Assembly: GCF_009792235.1 (NCBI RefSeq)
Contig: NZ_CP046973.1
Location: 992,001-1,056,000 of the forward strand
Length of the DNA stretch: 64,000 bases
Origin: Microcystis aeruginosa FD4
Lineage (GTDB): Bacteria > Cyanobacteriota > Cyanobacteriia > Cyanobacteriales > Microcystaceae
Reading direction: 5' to 3'
Part shown: positions 34,529 to 42,769 of the stretch, piece by piece
Layout of the letters: each line of letters starts with the position of its first letter
Position numbering within the stretch: position 1 is the first letter of the stretch
The notes under the pieces: generated by a model
Database searches by the model: none
Told to the model about the DNA's origin: nothing
Seen by the model: the letters and a program-made list of their open reading frames with translations, nothing else
Translations under genes and position numbers: made by a program

Positions 34529-35509
34529 ATGCTGATTCGTCCCCGTCGTCTTCGTTACACTCCAGCGATTCGCCGTCTTGTTCGTGAAACCGAATTAACC
34601 GTTAATGACTTGATTTATCCCCTCTTTATCATGGAGGGAGAAAATCAAAAGGTGGCTATTCCTTCTATGCCCGATTGTTATCGTTATTCCCTCGATTTAT
34701 TGCTCAAAGAAGTGGTTAATGCTTATAATTTAGGCATTAATGCCATCGCTCTTTTCCCTCTGATTGCCGAAGATAAAAAAGATAATTTCGGTACAGAAAG
34801 TTATAATCCCGATGGTTTAGTACAAAGGACAGTGAAAGCGATTAAAAAAGAAGTACCTGAAATAATTATTATTACCGATGTTGCTCTTGATCCTTTTTCA
34901 ATTTATGGTCATGATGGTATCGTCCAAGACGGTAAAATTCTTAACGATGAAACCGTGCAAGTTTTAGTGAAAATGTCGCTCTCGCAAGCGGCAGCCGGGG
35001 CTAATTTCGTCGCTCCTTCCGATATGATGGATGGTAGGGTTGGGGCGATCCGTCGAGCTTTAGATGCGGCTGGCTATTTTGATGTGGGAATTCTCGCTTA
35101 TACGGCTAAATATGCCTCTGCTTATTATGGTCCCTTCCGAGATGCCTTAGAATCAGCACCAAAATTTGGTGATAAGAAAACCTATCAAATGGATGGGGCT
35201 AATAGTCGGGAAGCGTTACGGGAAGCCAGTTTAGACATAACAGAAGGGGCAGATATTATCATGGTTAAGCCCGCTCTTGCTTACCTCGATATTATCCGTC
35301 GTCTGCGAGATAGTAGCCATCTTCCCGTTGCCGCTTACAACGTCAGTGGGGAATACGCGATGATTAAAGCGGCGGCAAAACAGGGCTGGATTGACGAAAA
35401 AAGCCTGATTTTGGAAACTTTAACCAGTATGAAACGAGCGGGGGCCGATTTGATTTTGACCTATTTTGCTGCCGATGTGGCATTAATGAAACAGGAAAGC
35501 CGATTTTAG
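34529..35509 (+). CDS. hemB: Delta-aminolevulinic acid dehydratase (porphobilinogen synthase), magnesium-type
   Basis: 326 residues. Active-site lysines are in AYTAKYASAYYGPF and MVKPALAYLD. The metal-site segment reads DVALDPFSIYGHDGIV: aspartates stand where zinc-dependent HemB has three cysteines (DxCxC...C), so zinc should not be needed. The segment PLIAEDKKDNFGTESYNPDGLVQRTVKAIKKEVPEI resembles the proteobacterial/plant branch. The enzyme condenses two aminolevulinate molecules for haem and chlorophyll synthesis. It is downstream of folE and the Zur-like box, and the last bases overlap the convergent CpcT-like gene by four. Confidence 0.93.
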   Translation: MLIRPRRLRYTPAIRRLVRETELTVNDLIYPLFIMEGENQKVAIPSMPDCYRYSLDLLLKEVVNAYNLGINAIALFPLIAEDKKDNFGTESYNPDGLVQRTVKAIKKEVPEIIIITDVALDPFSIYGHDGIVQDGKILNDETVQVLVKMSLSQAAAGANFVAPSDMMDGRVGAIRRALDAAGYFDVGILAYTAKYASAYYGPFRDALESAPKFGDKKTYQMDGANSREALREASLDITEGADIIMVKPALAYLDIIRRLRDSSHLPVAAYNVSGEYAMIKAAAKQGWIDEKSLILETLTSMKRAGADLILTYFAADVALMKQESRF

Positions 35510-36114
35510 GGTTTTTGCCAGCGAAATTGATAGAAATTATCCCGCGCACCCCACAGCTGCCGGCCAAGGCTATCATAACCTCGATCGCTGGTATCCATGC
35601 CCTGGGAATGTAGAATAATTGTATTAGTTATTTTCACCGCACCTCTGGCATTAGTGGGACAACCCTGGGGGGGAGTTTCTCCCCGATAACCCCCCGCTAT
35701 CGGTTTTAAAAACACAGTACACACCGACTCAGCCAAATCTGATACATTTAAATTTCTTTCTGTCAAGTCTTTGTTACAAAAATTAATAAAGTTAGCGGCA
35801 TTATTTAACTTATAAGCTTTTGATTCCACAGTGGAATTATCGGGGCTAGGTTGAATGACTAAAATTCTTTGACGATAGGGTTGATTTAACTGATCGATAA
35901 TCGCCTGTTCTTGATAGAGATAAATATTATCCTGTTTAGGGGAAAAATTCACCGCACAGGTAGTCATTTGCACCTTAGCAATGCGGGGGTTAGTCTGCGC
36001 TTGTTGCCTGGTATCCATAACCCCAATTAAATGATTAGCCACCCCTTGCACTTGCGGGTTAAGGGGCAAAGATTGAGTGAGAAAAAATCCTAGGGCGATC
36101 GAAGTTTTCAGCAT
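35506..36114 (-). CDS. CpcT/CpeT family protein with a signal peptide
   Basis: 202 residues. The first 24 form a signal peptide (MLKTSIALGFFLTQSLPLNP). The mature part shows the CpcT/CpeT pattern: VMDTRQQAQTNP, IYLYQEQAIIDQLNQPYRQRILVIQ and a Cys-containing middle (FINFCNKDL), ending in WGARDNFYQF. True CpcT attaches phycocyanobilin to Cys-153 of beta-phycocyanin in the cytoplasm; a secretory signal is not expected there, so this paralogue probably has another, extracytoplasmic job or binds another ligand. Its stop overlaps the end of hemB by 4 bp, tail to tail. Confidence 0.72.
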   Translation of the reverse strand: MLKTSIALGFFLTQSLPLNPQVQGVANHLIGVMDTRQQAQTNPRIAKVQMTTCAVNFSPKQDNIYLYQEQAIIDQLNQPYRQRILVIQPSPDNSTVESKAYKLNNAANFINFCNKDLTERNLNVSDLAESVCTVFLKPIAGGYRGETPPQGCPTNARGAVKITNTIILHSQGMDTSDRGYDSLGRQLWGARDNFYQFRWQKP

Positions 36115-36191
36115 GAGGGGAAGCTTAATTCCGGTTAGTCTCTAATTAGCTTAAACTGATAAGCAGCAAGAGCAAAAATTCCCCTTTTCCC

Positions 36192-38270
36192 ATGGCTAAT
36201 CATCTGGCTGAATCTGAAAGTCTTTACCTGCGAAAACACGCCGAAAACCCGATCGATTGGTGGTATTGGTGTGACAGCGCCCTAGAAATTGCCAGGAGAG
36301 AAGATAAACCGATCTTTCTCTCGATCGGTTATTCTAGCTGTCATTGGTGTACGGTGATGGAAGGAGAAGCTTTTTCCGATCGGGCTATTGCCGATTATCT
36401 CAATCAGTATTTTTTGCCGATCAAAGTCGATCGCGAGGAAAGACCAGACATCGATAGTATCTATATGCAAGCATTGCAGCTGATGGTCGGTCAAGGGGGT
36501 TGGCCTCTGAATGTCTTCCTAACACCGGATAGTTTAATTCCCTTCTATGGTGGCACTTATTTTCCCGTGCAACCGCGGTTTAACCGGCCTGGTTTTCTGC
36601 AAGTGTTGCAATCGATACGTCGTTATTACGACGAGGAAAAGGAGAAATTAAGCAAATTTACCGCCGAAATACTGGGCGCACTGCGTCAATCGGCTATTTT
36701 ACCGCGAGCAGAGACCAATTTAGCCGATCCTTCCCTTTTAGCCACAGGAATCGAGAGAAATACGGCGGTGATTCGGGTTAATCCCAATAACTACGGTCGG
36801 CCCAGTTTTCCGATGATTCCATATTCTCATCTGGCTTTGCAGGGTAGTCGCTTTGGTGACGATTTTGACGATTCCCTCCGGCAAGCGGCCTATCAACGGG
36901 GGGAAGCTCTGGCCTTGGGGGGAATCTATGACCATGTAGGGGGAGGATTCCATCGTTATACGGTGGATTCAACGTGGACAGTTCCCCATTTTGAAAAAAT
37001 GCTCTACGATAACGGGCAAATTGTCGAATATTTAGCTAATTTGTGGAGTGCTGGTGATCGAGAAGCGGCCTTTGAGAGAGGGATTAAAGGCACGGTTAAC
37101 TGGCTAAAACGGGAAATGACCGCCCCAGAAGGTTATTTTTATGCGGCCCAAGATGCCGATAGTTTTGAGAAGGCCACGGATGGGGAACCGGAGGAAGGAG
37201 CCTTTTATGTCTGGTCGGATTTAGAGTTAAGAGATGATCTCTCGACCGAGGAATTAGGGTTGCTGCAAGCTAATTTTACCGTCACTGCCGAGGGGAATTT
37301 TGAGGGACGTAATGTCCTGCAGCGTCGTCAAGGAGGAGAATTATCGTCGGAGATAGAAAATATGCTCGATAAGTTATTTATTCGGCGTTATGGCAGTTCT
37401 CAGACCCAATTAGCTCTTTTTCCCCCGGCCAGAGACAATCAAGAGGCGAAAACCGTCTCTTGGCCGGGACGGATTCCGGCGGTAACGGATACGAAAATGA
37501 TTGTCGCTTGGAATAGTTTGATGATTTCTGGTTTGGCCCGGGCCTTTGCTGTCTTTGGCGAACCTTTGTACTGGCAAATGGCTACTCAAGCGGCCGAGTT
37601 TATTCTCAAGCATCAGTGGTTAGATGGACGTTTTCAGCGCTTGAATTATCAGGGTCAGGCCTCGGTTTTAGCCCAATCGGAGGATTTTGCCTATTTTATT
37701 AAGGCTTTGCTCGACCTGCAAACGGCTAAACCCCAAGAAACTCCCTGGTTAGAGGCTGCTATCGATTTGCAAGGGGAATTTGATCGCTGGTTTTGGGCTG
37801 AGGATGAGGGGGGATATTTTAATACCGCTTCCGATCATAGTCTCGATCTGATCGTGCGAGAACGGGGTTATACGGATAATGCCACCCCTTCAGCCAATGG
37901 AATTGCGATCGCTAATTTAGTTCGTCTGTCGCGATTGACGGAAAATCTAGAATATCTCGATCGGGCCGAAAAGGCCTTGCAATCTTTTAGTACCATCCTA
38001 GAAGAGTCCCCCACCGCTTGCCCCAGTTTATTTGTCGCTCTCGATCACTATCGTCACGGTTTCTGCCTGCGCGCCCCGGAAAGCTCGATCGAGCGGCTGT
38101 TAGGTCGCTATTTGCCCACTGTGGTGTATCGAGTCGATGCCAGTTTGCCGCCTAGCACATTTGGGTTAATTTGTCAAGGGTTATGCTGCCTTGAACCAGC
38201 AGAAAATTTAGAACAGTTAGACCGACAAATTGCCGGGGTGATGGCAGGGGAGTCAATACTGCTCGGTTAA
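36192..38270 (+). CDS. DUF255 thioredoxin-domain / glycosyl-hydrolase-like protein (YyaL/SPATA20 type)
   Basis: 692 residues. The N-terminal thioredoxin-like DUF255 domain (1-160) has the typical start MANHLAESESLYLRKHAENP and the redox-like YSSCHWCTVMEGEAF and GQGGWPLNVFLTPD. The rest is an (alpha/alpha)6 toroid: GGIYDHVGGGFHRYTVDSTW, PHFEKMLYDNGQ, AAQDADSF, and EEGAFYVWS. Homologues occur from bacteria to mammals (SPATA20); the biochemical role is not established, although the toroid resembles N-acylglucosamine epimerase and glucoamylase folds. Length is normal. A TnpB element inserted 22 bp downstream. Confidence 0.88.
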   Translation: MANHLAESESLYLRKHAENPIDWWYWCDSALEIARREDKPIFLSIGYSSCHWCTVMEGEAFSDRAIADYLNQYFLPIKVDREERPDIDSIYMQALQLMVGQGGWPLNVFLTPDSLIPFYGGTYFPVQPRFNRPGFLQVLQSIRRYYDEEKEKLSKFTAEILGALRQSAILPRAETNLADPSLLATGIERNTAVIRVNPNNYGRPSFPMIPYSHLALQGSRFGDDFDDSLRQAAYQRGEALALGGIYDHVGGGFHRYTVDSTWTVPHFEKMLYDNGQIVEYLANLWSAGDREAAFERGIKGTVNWLKREMTAPEGYFYAAQDADSFEKATDGEPEEGAFYVWSDLELRDDLSTEELGLLQANFTVTAEGNFEGRNVLQRRQGGELSSEIENMLDKLFIRRYGSSQTQLALFPPARDNQEAKTVSWPGRIPAVTDTKMIVAWNSLMISGLARAFAVFGEPLYWQMATQAAEFILKHQWLDGRFQRLNYQGQASVLAQSEDFAYFIKALLDLQTAKPQETPWLEAAIDLQGEFDRWFWAEDEGGYFNTASDHSLDLIVRERGYTDNATPSANGIAIANLVRLSRLTENLEYLDRAEKALQSFSTILEESPTACPSLFVALDHYRHGFCLRAPESSIERLLGRYLPTVVYRVDASLPPSTFGLICQGLCCLEPAENLEQLDRQIAGVMAGESILLG

Positions 38271-38291
38271 CTTAAAGATGGTGCGTTCCCC

Positions 38292-38334
38292 TTGACATCC
38301 TCGCCGCCGTAAAACGGACGGCGATTCCCAAACC
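38292..38334 (-). ncRNA. Probable 3' end of the TnpB guide RNA (omega/reRNA scaffold)
   Basis: For TnpB proteins the guide RNA scaffold is made from the right end of the element and continues into flanking DNA. Here the right end has a GC-rich hairpin (38302-38324), then GAGGATGTCAA, then flank GGGGAACGCACCAT. The 5' limit of the RNA, probably inside the tnpB gene, cannot be seen. Confidence 0.45.
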
Positions 38335-39522
38335 TCACGATTTGGGTTTCTGCTTCTGTCCCGAAGGATTTTTCGCACCTGCCGCCCCAGTTTTACTCTG
38401 TTCTGGTCTTATGGTCGCTCTACAGACTGACACCGCAAGTCCTGCGGCCAAAATATTTTTACTAGCGTTAATATCTCGGTCATGGTGCGTCCCACAGTCT
38501 GGACAGTCCCACTCTCGAATATTTAACGGCATTTTCTCAGCAATATACCCACAATTACTACACCTTTTAGAGCTAGGAAACCATCTATCTATTTCGAGGT
38601 AATTTCTCCCATACCAACGGCATTTATAGGCTAATTGTCGAGTTATTTCTCCCCAACTAACGTCAGATATTGCCTGAGATAATTTCGGGTTTTTGACCAG
38701 ATTCTTGACGGCTAAATTCTCAACTACAATCGTTTGGTTTTCACGAACTAATTGAGTGGTTAGCTTGTGTAAATGGTCTTTTCTACTATCAGTAATTTGG
38801 GCGTGAATTTTGGCTACTTTGATTCTCGCTTTTTCCCGATTTTTTGAACCTTTCTGTTTTCGAGAAAGGCTTTTCGATGCTCTTCGCAGTCTCTGATAAT
38901 GCTTTTTAAAATGCTTAGGATTAGACACTTTGTCACCATCGCTGGTAATTACTAGGCTACTAATTCCTAAGTCAATTCCAATGGCTTTATCTGTTACTGG
39001 TAATGGCTTAATTGTTGGGTCATCAAATCTTATTGAGATATGCCAGCGTCCAGAAGGATGTAATCTGACTGTTACTGTGCTTGGTTCACAGCTTTCTGGT
39101 ATTTGTCTTGACCATCGAATAGGTAAAGGTTCTGTGCATTTAGCTAAATAGATTTGTTTGTCTTTAAATTTAAAGGCTGACTTAGTAAATTCGGCACTTC
39201 CTCCCTGATGTTTTTTCCTAAAGTTAGGATACTTAGTACGACCAGCAAAGAAGTTAGTGAAAGCTGTTTGTAGGTGTCTTAACCCTTGTTGCAAAGGTAC
39301 ACAGCTTACTTCGTTGAGAAAGTCTAATTCTTCTTGCTTTTTCCAATCAGTTAGCATTGAAGAGGTTTGAGCGTAGCCTACTCTTTCTTGCTTTTCGTAC
39401 CATGCTTGTGTTCTGAGATGGAGAGCTTTATTGTAAACCAATCTTACACAGCCCAAAGTGCGCCGCAATAGCGACTCTTGTTCGGGTGTGGGGTAAATTC
39501 GAAACGAATAGGCTTTTTCCAT
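38335..39522 (-). CDS. tnpB: TnpB RNA-guided nuclease (IS605 OrfB)
   Basis: 395 residues, full length. The N-terminus MEKAYSFRIYPTPEQE and helix-turn-helix part are typical. The RuvC motifs are intact: Asp in AIGIDLGISSLVITSDG, Glu in TIVVENLAVKNL, and Asp in HHDRDINASKNILA. The zinc finger is CSNCGYIAE...WDCPDCGTHHDR with all four cysteines. No frameshift. TnpB is the evolutionary ancestor of Cas12 and cuts DNA at sites next to a TAM with a guide RNA from the element's right end. With the TTTAC left flank the predicted TAM is TTTAC or TTAC. Confidence 0.93.
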   Translation of the reverse strand: MEKAYSFRIYPTPEQESLLRRTLGCVRLVYNKALHLRTQAWYEKQERVGYAQTSSMLTDWKKQEELDFLNEVSCVPLQQGLRHLQTAFTNFFAGRTKYPNFRKKHQGGSAEFTKSAFKFKDKQIYLAKCTEPLPIRWSRQIPESCEPSTVTVRLHPSGRWHISIRFDDPTIKPLPVTDKAIGIDLGISSLVITSDGDKVSNPKHFKKHYQRLRRASKSLSRKQKGSKNREKARIKVAKIHAQITDSRKDHLHKLTTQLVRENQTIVVENLAVKNLVKNPKLSQAISDVSWGEITRQLAYKCRWYGRNYLEIDRWFPSSKRCSNCGYIAEKMPLNIREWDCPDCGTHHDRDINASKNILAAGLAVSVCRATIRPEQSKTGAAGAKNPSGQKQKPKS

Positions 39523-39562
39523 GCCTCACATTTTAGCATATATTTCGTAAACGATGCTCATA

Positions 39563-39782
39563 TTTAGGGTTTGCTGAATAAATCTAAAAACCTTGTTGGG
39601 TAAAACTTTTAGACCTTTTGGCCATCAAAAAGTAATGGATCTGGGAGTGATCGGGGGAAAAATTCCTGGACTTTTTCCCTGAAAATTAGGTAATTGACCC
39701 CCTCAAAATCGGTAAAACCCTACACCCCACACCCCACACCCTACACCCTGCCCCCAGGAAAAACTTTTTCAGCAAACCCTAT
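39563..39782 (+). repeat. MITE family B copy 2
   Basis: It runs from TTAGGGTTTGCTGAATAAAT to ACTTTTTCAGCAAACCCTA and is the inverted match of 30786-31006. It begins 17 bp from the TnpB element's left end. The interior holds the CACACCCCACACCC-type tract. Confidence 0.75.
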
Positions 39783-39789
39783 TTAACAG

Positions 39790-39911
39790 TAAAGCCGTCG
39801 TAGAACGACGGGGTTTCAGACCCAAATTTTCGATGATCAAACGAAAGTTAGTTTGAGTCTAGTTTTTAAAAATCCCACAAAAGAAGATTCATATCTCAAA
39901 TCAGCAACGCC
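39790..39911 (-). repeat. Decayed insertion-element block (second locus at 2.1-2.25 kb)
   Basis: The left part has a CCGTCGTAGAACGACGG hairpin followed by GGTTTCAGACCCAAATTTT, as often seen at ends of IS605-type elements. The right part (39841-39911) is the reverse complement of 2182-2252. No ORF. Confidence 0.5.
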
Positions 39912-39913
39912 GA

Positions 39914-40231
39914 TTAATATTCCACTTCTAATCGCGCTGCGGTGACAGCATCAAAAGCAAAAGCGAGAACTATAGGCATAGGACAAGCGAGGATGACAGC
40001 GATAATTAAAGCTGTCACAGTCAATCCGATCGCCACTCCTAACCAAAGTTTTTCGGCAGGAGATAGACCTTTTTGGCGCTTAATTTTTTGTAACACTTTG
40101 GTCGGAATTGGTTCCGGCATCACGGCATTGGGAGGGAATGCCCAATAATTACTGTAGCGTTCGAGAAATAGCTCTGTCCAGCCGTTTTCTTGACACCATT
40201 CTTGAATCCATGGTTCGTGAAAGTGTTTCAT
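39914..40231 (-). CDS. Conserved hypothetical cyanobacterial protein with two membrane segments
   Basis: 105 residues. The N-terminal half is soluble with several aromatic residues (HEPWIQEWCQENGWTELFLER, YSNYWAFPPNAVMPEPIPT). The C-terminal half has two hydrophobic segments (LWLGVAIGLTVTALIIAVIL and PMPIVLAFAFDAVTAARL). Nothing points to a catalytic role. The ATG at 40231 has only a weak upstream site. Similar short proteins are common in cyanobacterial genomes as I recall. The end of an insertion remnant lies 3 bp downstream of the stop. Confidence 0.6.
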   Translation of the reverse strand: MKHFHEPWIQEWCQENGWTELFLERYSNYWAFPPNAVMPEPIPTKVLQKIKRQKGLSPAEKLWLGVAIGLTVTALIIAVILACPMPIVLAFAFDAVTAARLEVEY

Positions 40232-40474
40232 TGCTTCCCTGTTGACTTTTTCCAGTGATTACTTTAAACATCTCCTGATGTGAACTTCATCCTAGCAAAG
40301 CTATCTTAAGCGTCGATCGGATTCAATAAAACTTAATATATGAGTAGTCGCTGAAAGGTAAAGTTAACGGTGAGGTAAGGAGTCAGGAGACAGGAGACTC
40401 CGAGACAGGAGACTCCGAGACAGGAGACAGGGATCGGGTTGGGGATTGGGTGTGAGGGAATAGGGAAATAATTG

Positions 40475-41035
40475 TTAAAAAATTTCGGTTCTTGATTCGG
40501 TACAGATTCCTGGCAATTTTTGATCCCAAGTATCGAGGGGAAGGGTATCGAGATAGGCAAAGTCAAAGACAATCCCGAGCGAGGGGATAGCTTGCCATTC
40601 GGGGGAATTTAAGAGACGATCAAAATAACCTCCCCCGTAGCCTAAGCGATAACCTTGGCGATCGCAAGCGACGGCGGGAATTAACAGTAAGTCCACTTCG
40701 GCCGGTAAAATGAGAGGAGCGATCGCTGTTGGTTCGTAGATGCCATAACGATTTAATTCTAGGGGATCGTCGGCACTCCAACAGTGCCAGGTGAGGCTAT
40801 CTCCCTCACAACGGGAAAAACCCCAGCGATGGTGTTGGCAAAATAAGGAACTTAAATCCGGCTCTTGACGATGACTGAAGTAAGCGAGAATGGTTTTAGC
40901 GTGCTGAAAGAGGGGTAAAGATTGTAAATTTTTGCAAAGTTGCTGACTATTTTCTTGCCAAATATGCTTAGGAAGCGATCGTCTTTGGGCAATTAGTTGT
41001 TTGCGTAATTGGGCTTTTTTGGTAGCGGAATCCAT
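40475..41035 (-). CDS. 5-formyltetrahydrofolate cyclo-ligase
   Basis: 186 residues of the 5-FTHF cyclo-ligase (MTHFS) family. The ATP-binding N-terminus has KAQLRKQLIAQRRSLP. The central region carries ILAYFSHRQEPDLSSLF, and the signature RLGYGGGYFDRLL is present, followed by GIVFDFAYLDTLPLDTWD. It uses ATP to convert 5-formyl-THF to 5,10-methenyl-THF, returning a storage form to the one-carbon pool. Length is normal. It is the divergent neighbour of the split glutaredoxin gene, 32 bp apart, so the two share a promoter region. Confidence 0.9.
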   Translation of the reverse strand: MDSATKKAQLRKQLIAQRRSLPKHIWQENSQQLCKNLQSLPLFQHAKTILAYFSHRQEPDLSSLFCQHHRWGFSRCEGDSLTWHCWSADDPLELNRYGIYEPTAIAPLILPAEVDLLLIPAVACDRQGYRLGYGGGYFDRLLNSPEWQAIPSLGIVFDFAYLDTLPLDTWDQKLPGICTESRTEIF

Positions 41036-41067
41036 AAAATAGAGATAAATATTTCTGTAGTCACAAG

Positions 41068-42026
41068 ATGCTAAATCTATTTAACTCGCTTTTTGGGCGT
41101 TATAACGAGAATATCAAGGCCAATGTGGAAATTTACCTTAAATGTCGGCTTGAAGGAACTCTCGGTTTTACCTAGGAGATGAAAGGTTCCGTCAATATAA
41201 AACAGCACTTCGACACATTTCGACACATTTCGACAGGCTCAATGTAAAGGCTCAGTGACACGAAGCACAGCTAAAAATAAATGTCTAATCTCAAGAGCAA
41301 AATCTCGAATAACTTCTGAAATTGTTAATTGCATTCTAGATGCGTATTTTGAAGTGCGCTTGCTCATATTCGGAGTCATGAGCATCGGCAGTCTTTTTTC
41401 TTTTAAGGGTCTTGACATACTTACGAAAAATAGCTACTATGTGAGCATAGCGGATAGGGTAATCAACCGCTCTAAAAACCCATGTAGTCTAATCACTACA
41501 ACCTCTGCACCTTGACAATCAAAGATATAGGGTTCTACTCAATAGTTCTAGTTTCTCACCTGCTCGTGATGTAAAATCTTTGTAGGAACTAGACAAAGCA
41601 GTATTTGAAGCTAACGTTTCAATTAAAGCAAATTTTGTAGAAATACAACTATCGTGGGGCGCACGAAAAGTAACGCGCAGGCGTAAGAACCACCTCTGTT
41701 TTAGATAACGCAAGGAATCTAAAGTAAGTGGACTTGTTGAACCAAGAATCCCTCGCTTTTAGCGATGGGAGCGTCAAACCTGGGCAACTTGTCCCTACTG
41801 TATTCGTGCTAAATGGTTGCTGGGTTGGAAAGGAGTAAAATACACCGAATACAAGATTGATGGGGATGAAAGCGCTCGTCAAGCCATGGCCGAACGTGCC
41901 AAGGGTAAACGCAGTGTACCACAGATTTTTATTAATAATGAACCTATAGGTGGTGGTGATGATTTGTATGCTTTGGATGGTCAGAAAAAATTAGATAATT
42001 TATTGGCTAAATGTGGGACTATCTAA
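41068..42026 (+). pseudogene. grxC: Glutaredoxin (CPYC type) split by a 641-bp insertion
   Basis: The first exon-like part (ATG 41068 to 41136) codes MLNLFNSLFGRY..ANVEIY, and the coding frame resumes at 41778 with TWATCPYCIRAKWLL, containing the CPYC active site, followed by GKRSVPQIFINNEPIGGGDD with the TVP-type loop (here SVP) and a stop at 42026. The two parts are in frame and, joined, make a normal glutaredoxin of about 105 residues with the YTWATCPYC junction exactly where the inserted DNA sits. The intact downstream part has no start codon before the active-site Cys. Glutaredoxins reduce protein-glutathione mixed disulfides. tadA starts inside the last 16 bases. Confidence 0.88.
41137..41777 (+). 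mobile_element. IS608-like non-autonomous element inside grxC
   Basis: Left junction is ATTTAC|CTTAAATG and right junction GGGAGCGTCAA|ACCTGG. That is TTAC on the left and TCAA on the right, with no target duplication, as for IS200/IS605 single-strand transposition. The right end (41748-41777) forms the usual AATCCCTCGC..GCGATGGGAG hairpin. No intact tnpA or tnpB is seen; short open frames on both strands are broken by stops, and 41211-41245 has a CGACACATTT repeat. Confidence 0.8.
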
Positions 42027-42523
42027 AGTCTATTGACGAAAAAGCCTATGAGAAACATCGGCAATGGATGCAGTTAGCTTTAAATTTAGCGGCAACTGCG
42101 GGGGACCGGGGTGATGTACCTGTGGGAGCGGTTATCGTGGATAAACAGGGCAATTTAATCGCTCAAGGGGCTAATTGCAAGGAAAAACACCATGATTCCA
42201 CGGCTCACGCTGAAATTCTGGCGATTCGTGCTGCTAGTCAGCTGTTGGGCAATTGGCACTTAAATGATTGTACCCTCTACGTCACCCTCGAACCCTGTCC
42301 CATGTGTGCCGGGGCAATCATTCAGGCTAGATTAGGATTATTAGTGTACGGTGCTGACGATCCGAAAACAGGAGTTATCCGCACTGTGGCTAATTTTATT
42401 GATAGTCCTTTTTCTAACCATCGTTTACCGGTAATCGCGGGAATTTTAGCTAAGGAATCGGGGGAATTATTACAAACTTGGTTTGAGAAAAAAAGAAATA
42501 TTTCAAGGAGTCAGTCCCGATGA
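42011..42523 (+). CDS. tadA: tRNA-specific adenosine deaminase
   Basis: 170 residues. The zinc motif is H-A-E as TAHAEILAIRAASQ and P-C-x-x-C as EPCPMCAGAI, with the catalytic Glu in HAE. It converts A34 to inosine in tRNA-Arg(ACG), which is essential in most bacteria. It starts within the 3' end of the glutaredoxin reading frame (16-base overlap), so both were likely one transcript before the insertion. With that gene interrupted, tadA now depends on read-through from upstream or on a promoter near or in the inserted element. Confidence 0.93.
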   Translation: MWDYLKSIDEKAYEKHRQWMQLALNLAATAGDRGDVPVGAVIVDKQGNLIAQGANCKEKHHDSTAHAEILAIRAASQLLGNWHLNDCTLYVTLEPCPMCAGAIIQARLGLLVYGADDPKTGVIRTVANFIDSPFSNHRLPVIAGILAKESGELLQTWFEKKRNISRSQSR

Positions 42524-42674
42524 AAAAATTTTCACCCCCACAGATGAAAGAGGTTTCCTTCCCTACACCCCACACCCCACACCCTACACCCTCTTTCAAG
42601 TCAGGGAGATAGGAGTTAATATCAAATTAGGTTACACTTCTTCTTTATGAGAAGGGCTGTAAGGAGAATTAACG

Positions 42675-42769
42675 ATGAATAATTGGAAAAGTACTATTCA
42701 CCCCGGTGAAATTTTAGCTGATGAATTAGAGGAAATTAATCTTGATGTTTTTCAGCTTGCAAAAAGGGT
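42675..42769 (+). pseudogene. HigA-type antitoxin, N-terminal fragment
   Basis: The ATG at 42675 has AAGGAGAATT upstream and begins MNNWKSTIHPGEILADELEE, the hallmark start of HigA/VapI XRE antitoxins, with the first helix of the DNA-binding domain (INLDVFQLAKR). The frame enters a TATAGCGG mini-element at codon 32 and stops at 42824. No matching toxin gene or C-terminal half of the antitoxin is found nearby. Confidence 0.75.

Larger units (their letters stand above)
38292..39546 (-). mobile_element. TnpB-only IS200/IS605-type element with IS608-like ends
   Basis: On the minus strand the element starts right after TTTAC (39551-39547) and ends with GATGTCAA (TCAA at 38295-38292). This is the IS608 pattern: the element inserts 3' of TTAC and its right end is cleaved after TCAA. 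Near the right end is a strong hairpin CGCCGTCCG-TTTT-ACGGCGGCG. It carries tnpB only; no Y1 transposase gene is present, so mobility would depend on a TnpA elsewhere. Confidence 0.82.

Noticed and set aside
41255..41515. 86-residue ORF and other short frames inside the glutaredoxin insertion
   Set aside because: No transposase motif (no HUH or tyrosine pattern, no RuvC motif) and stops break each frame; treated as decayed element sequence.
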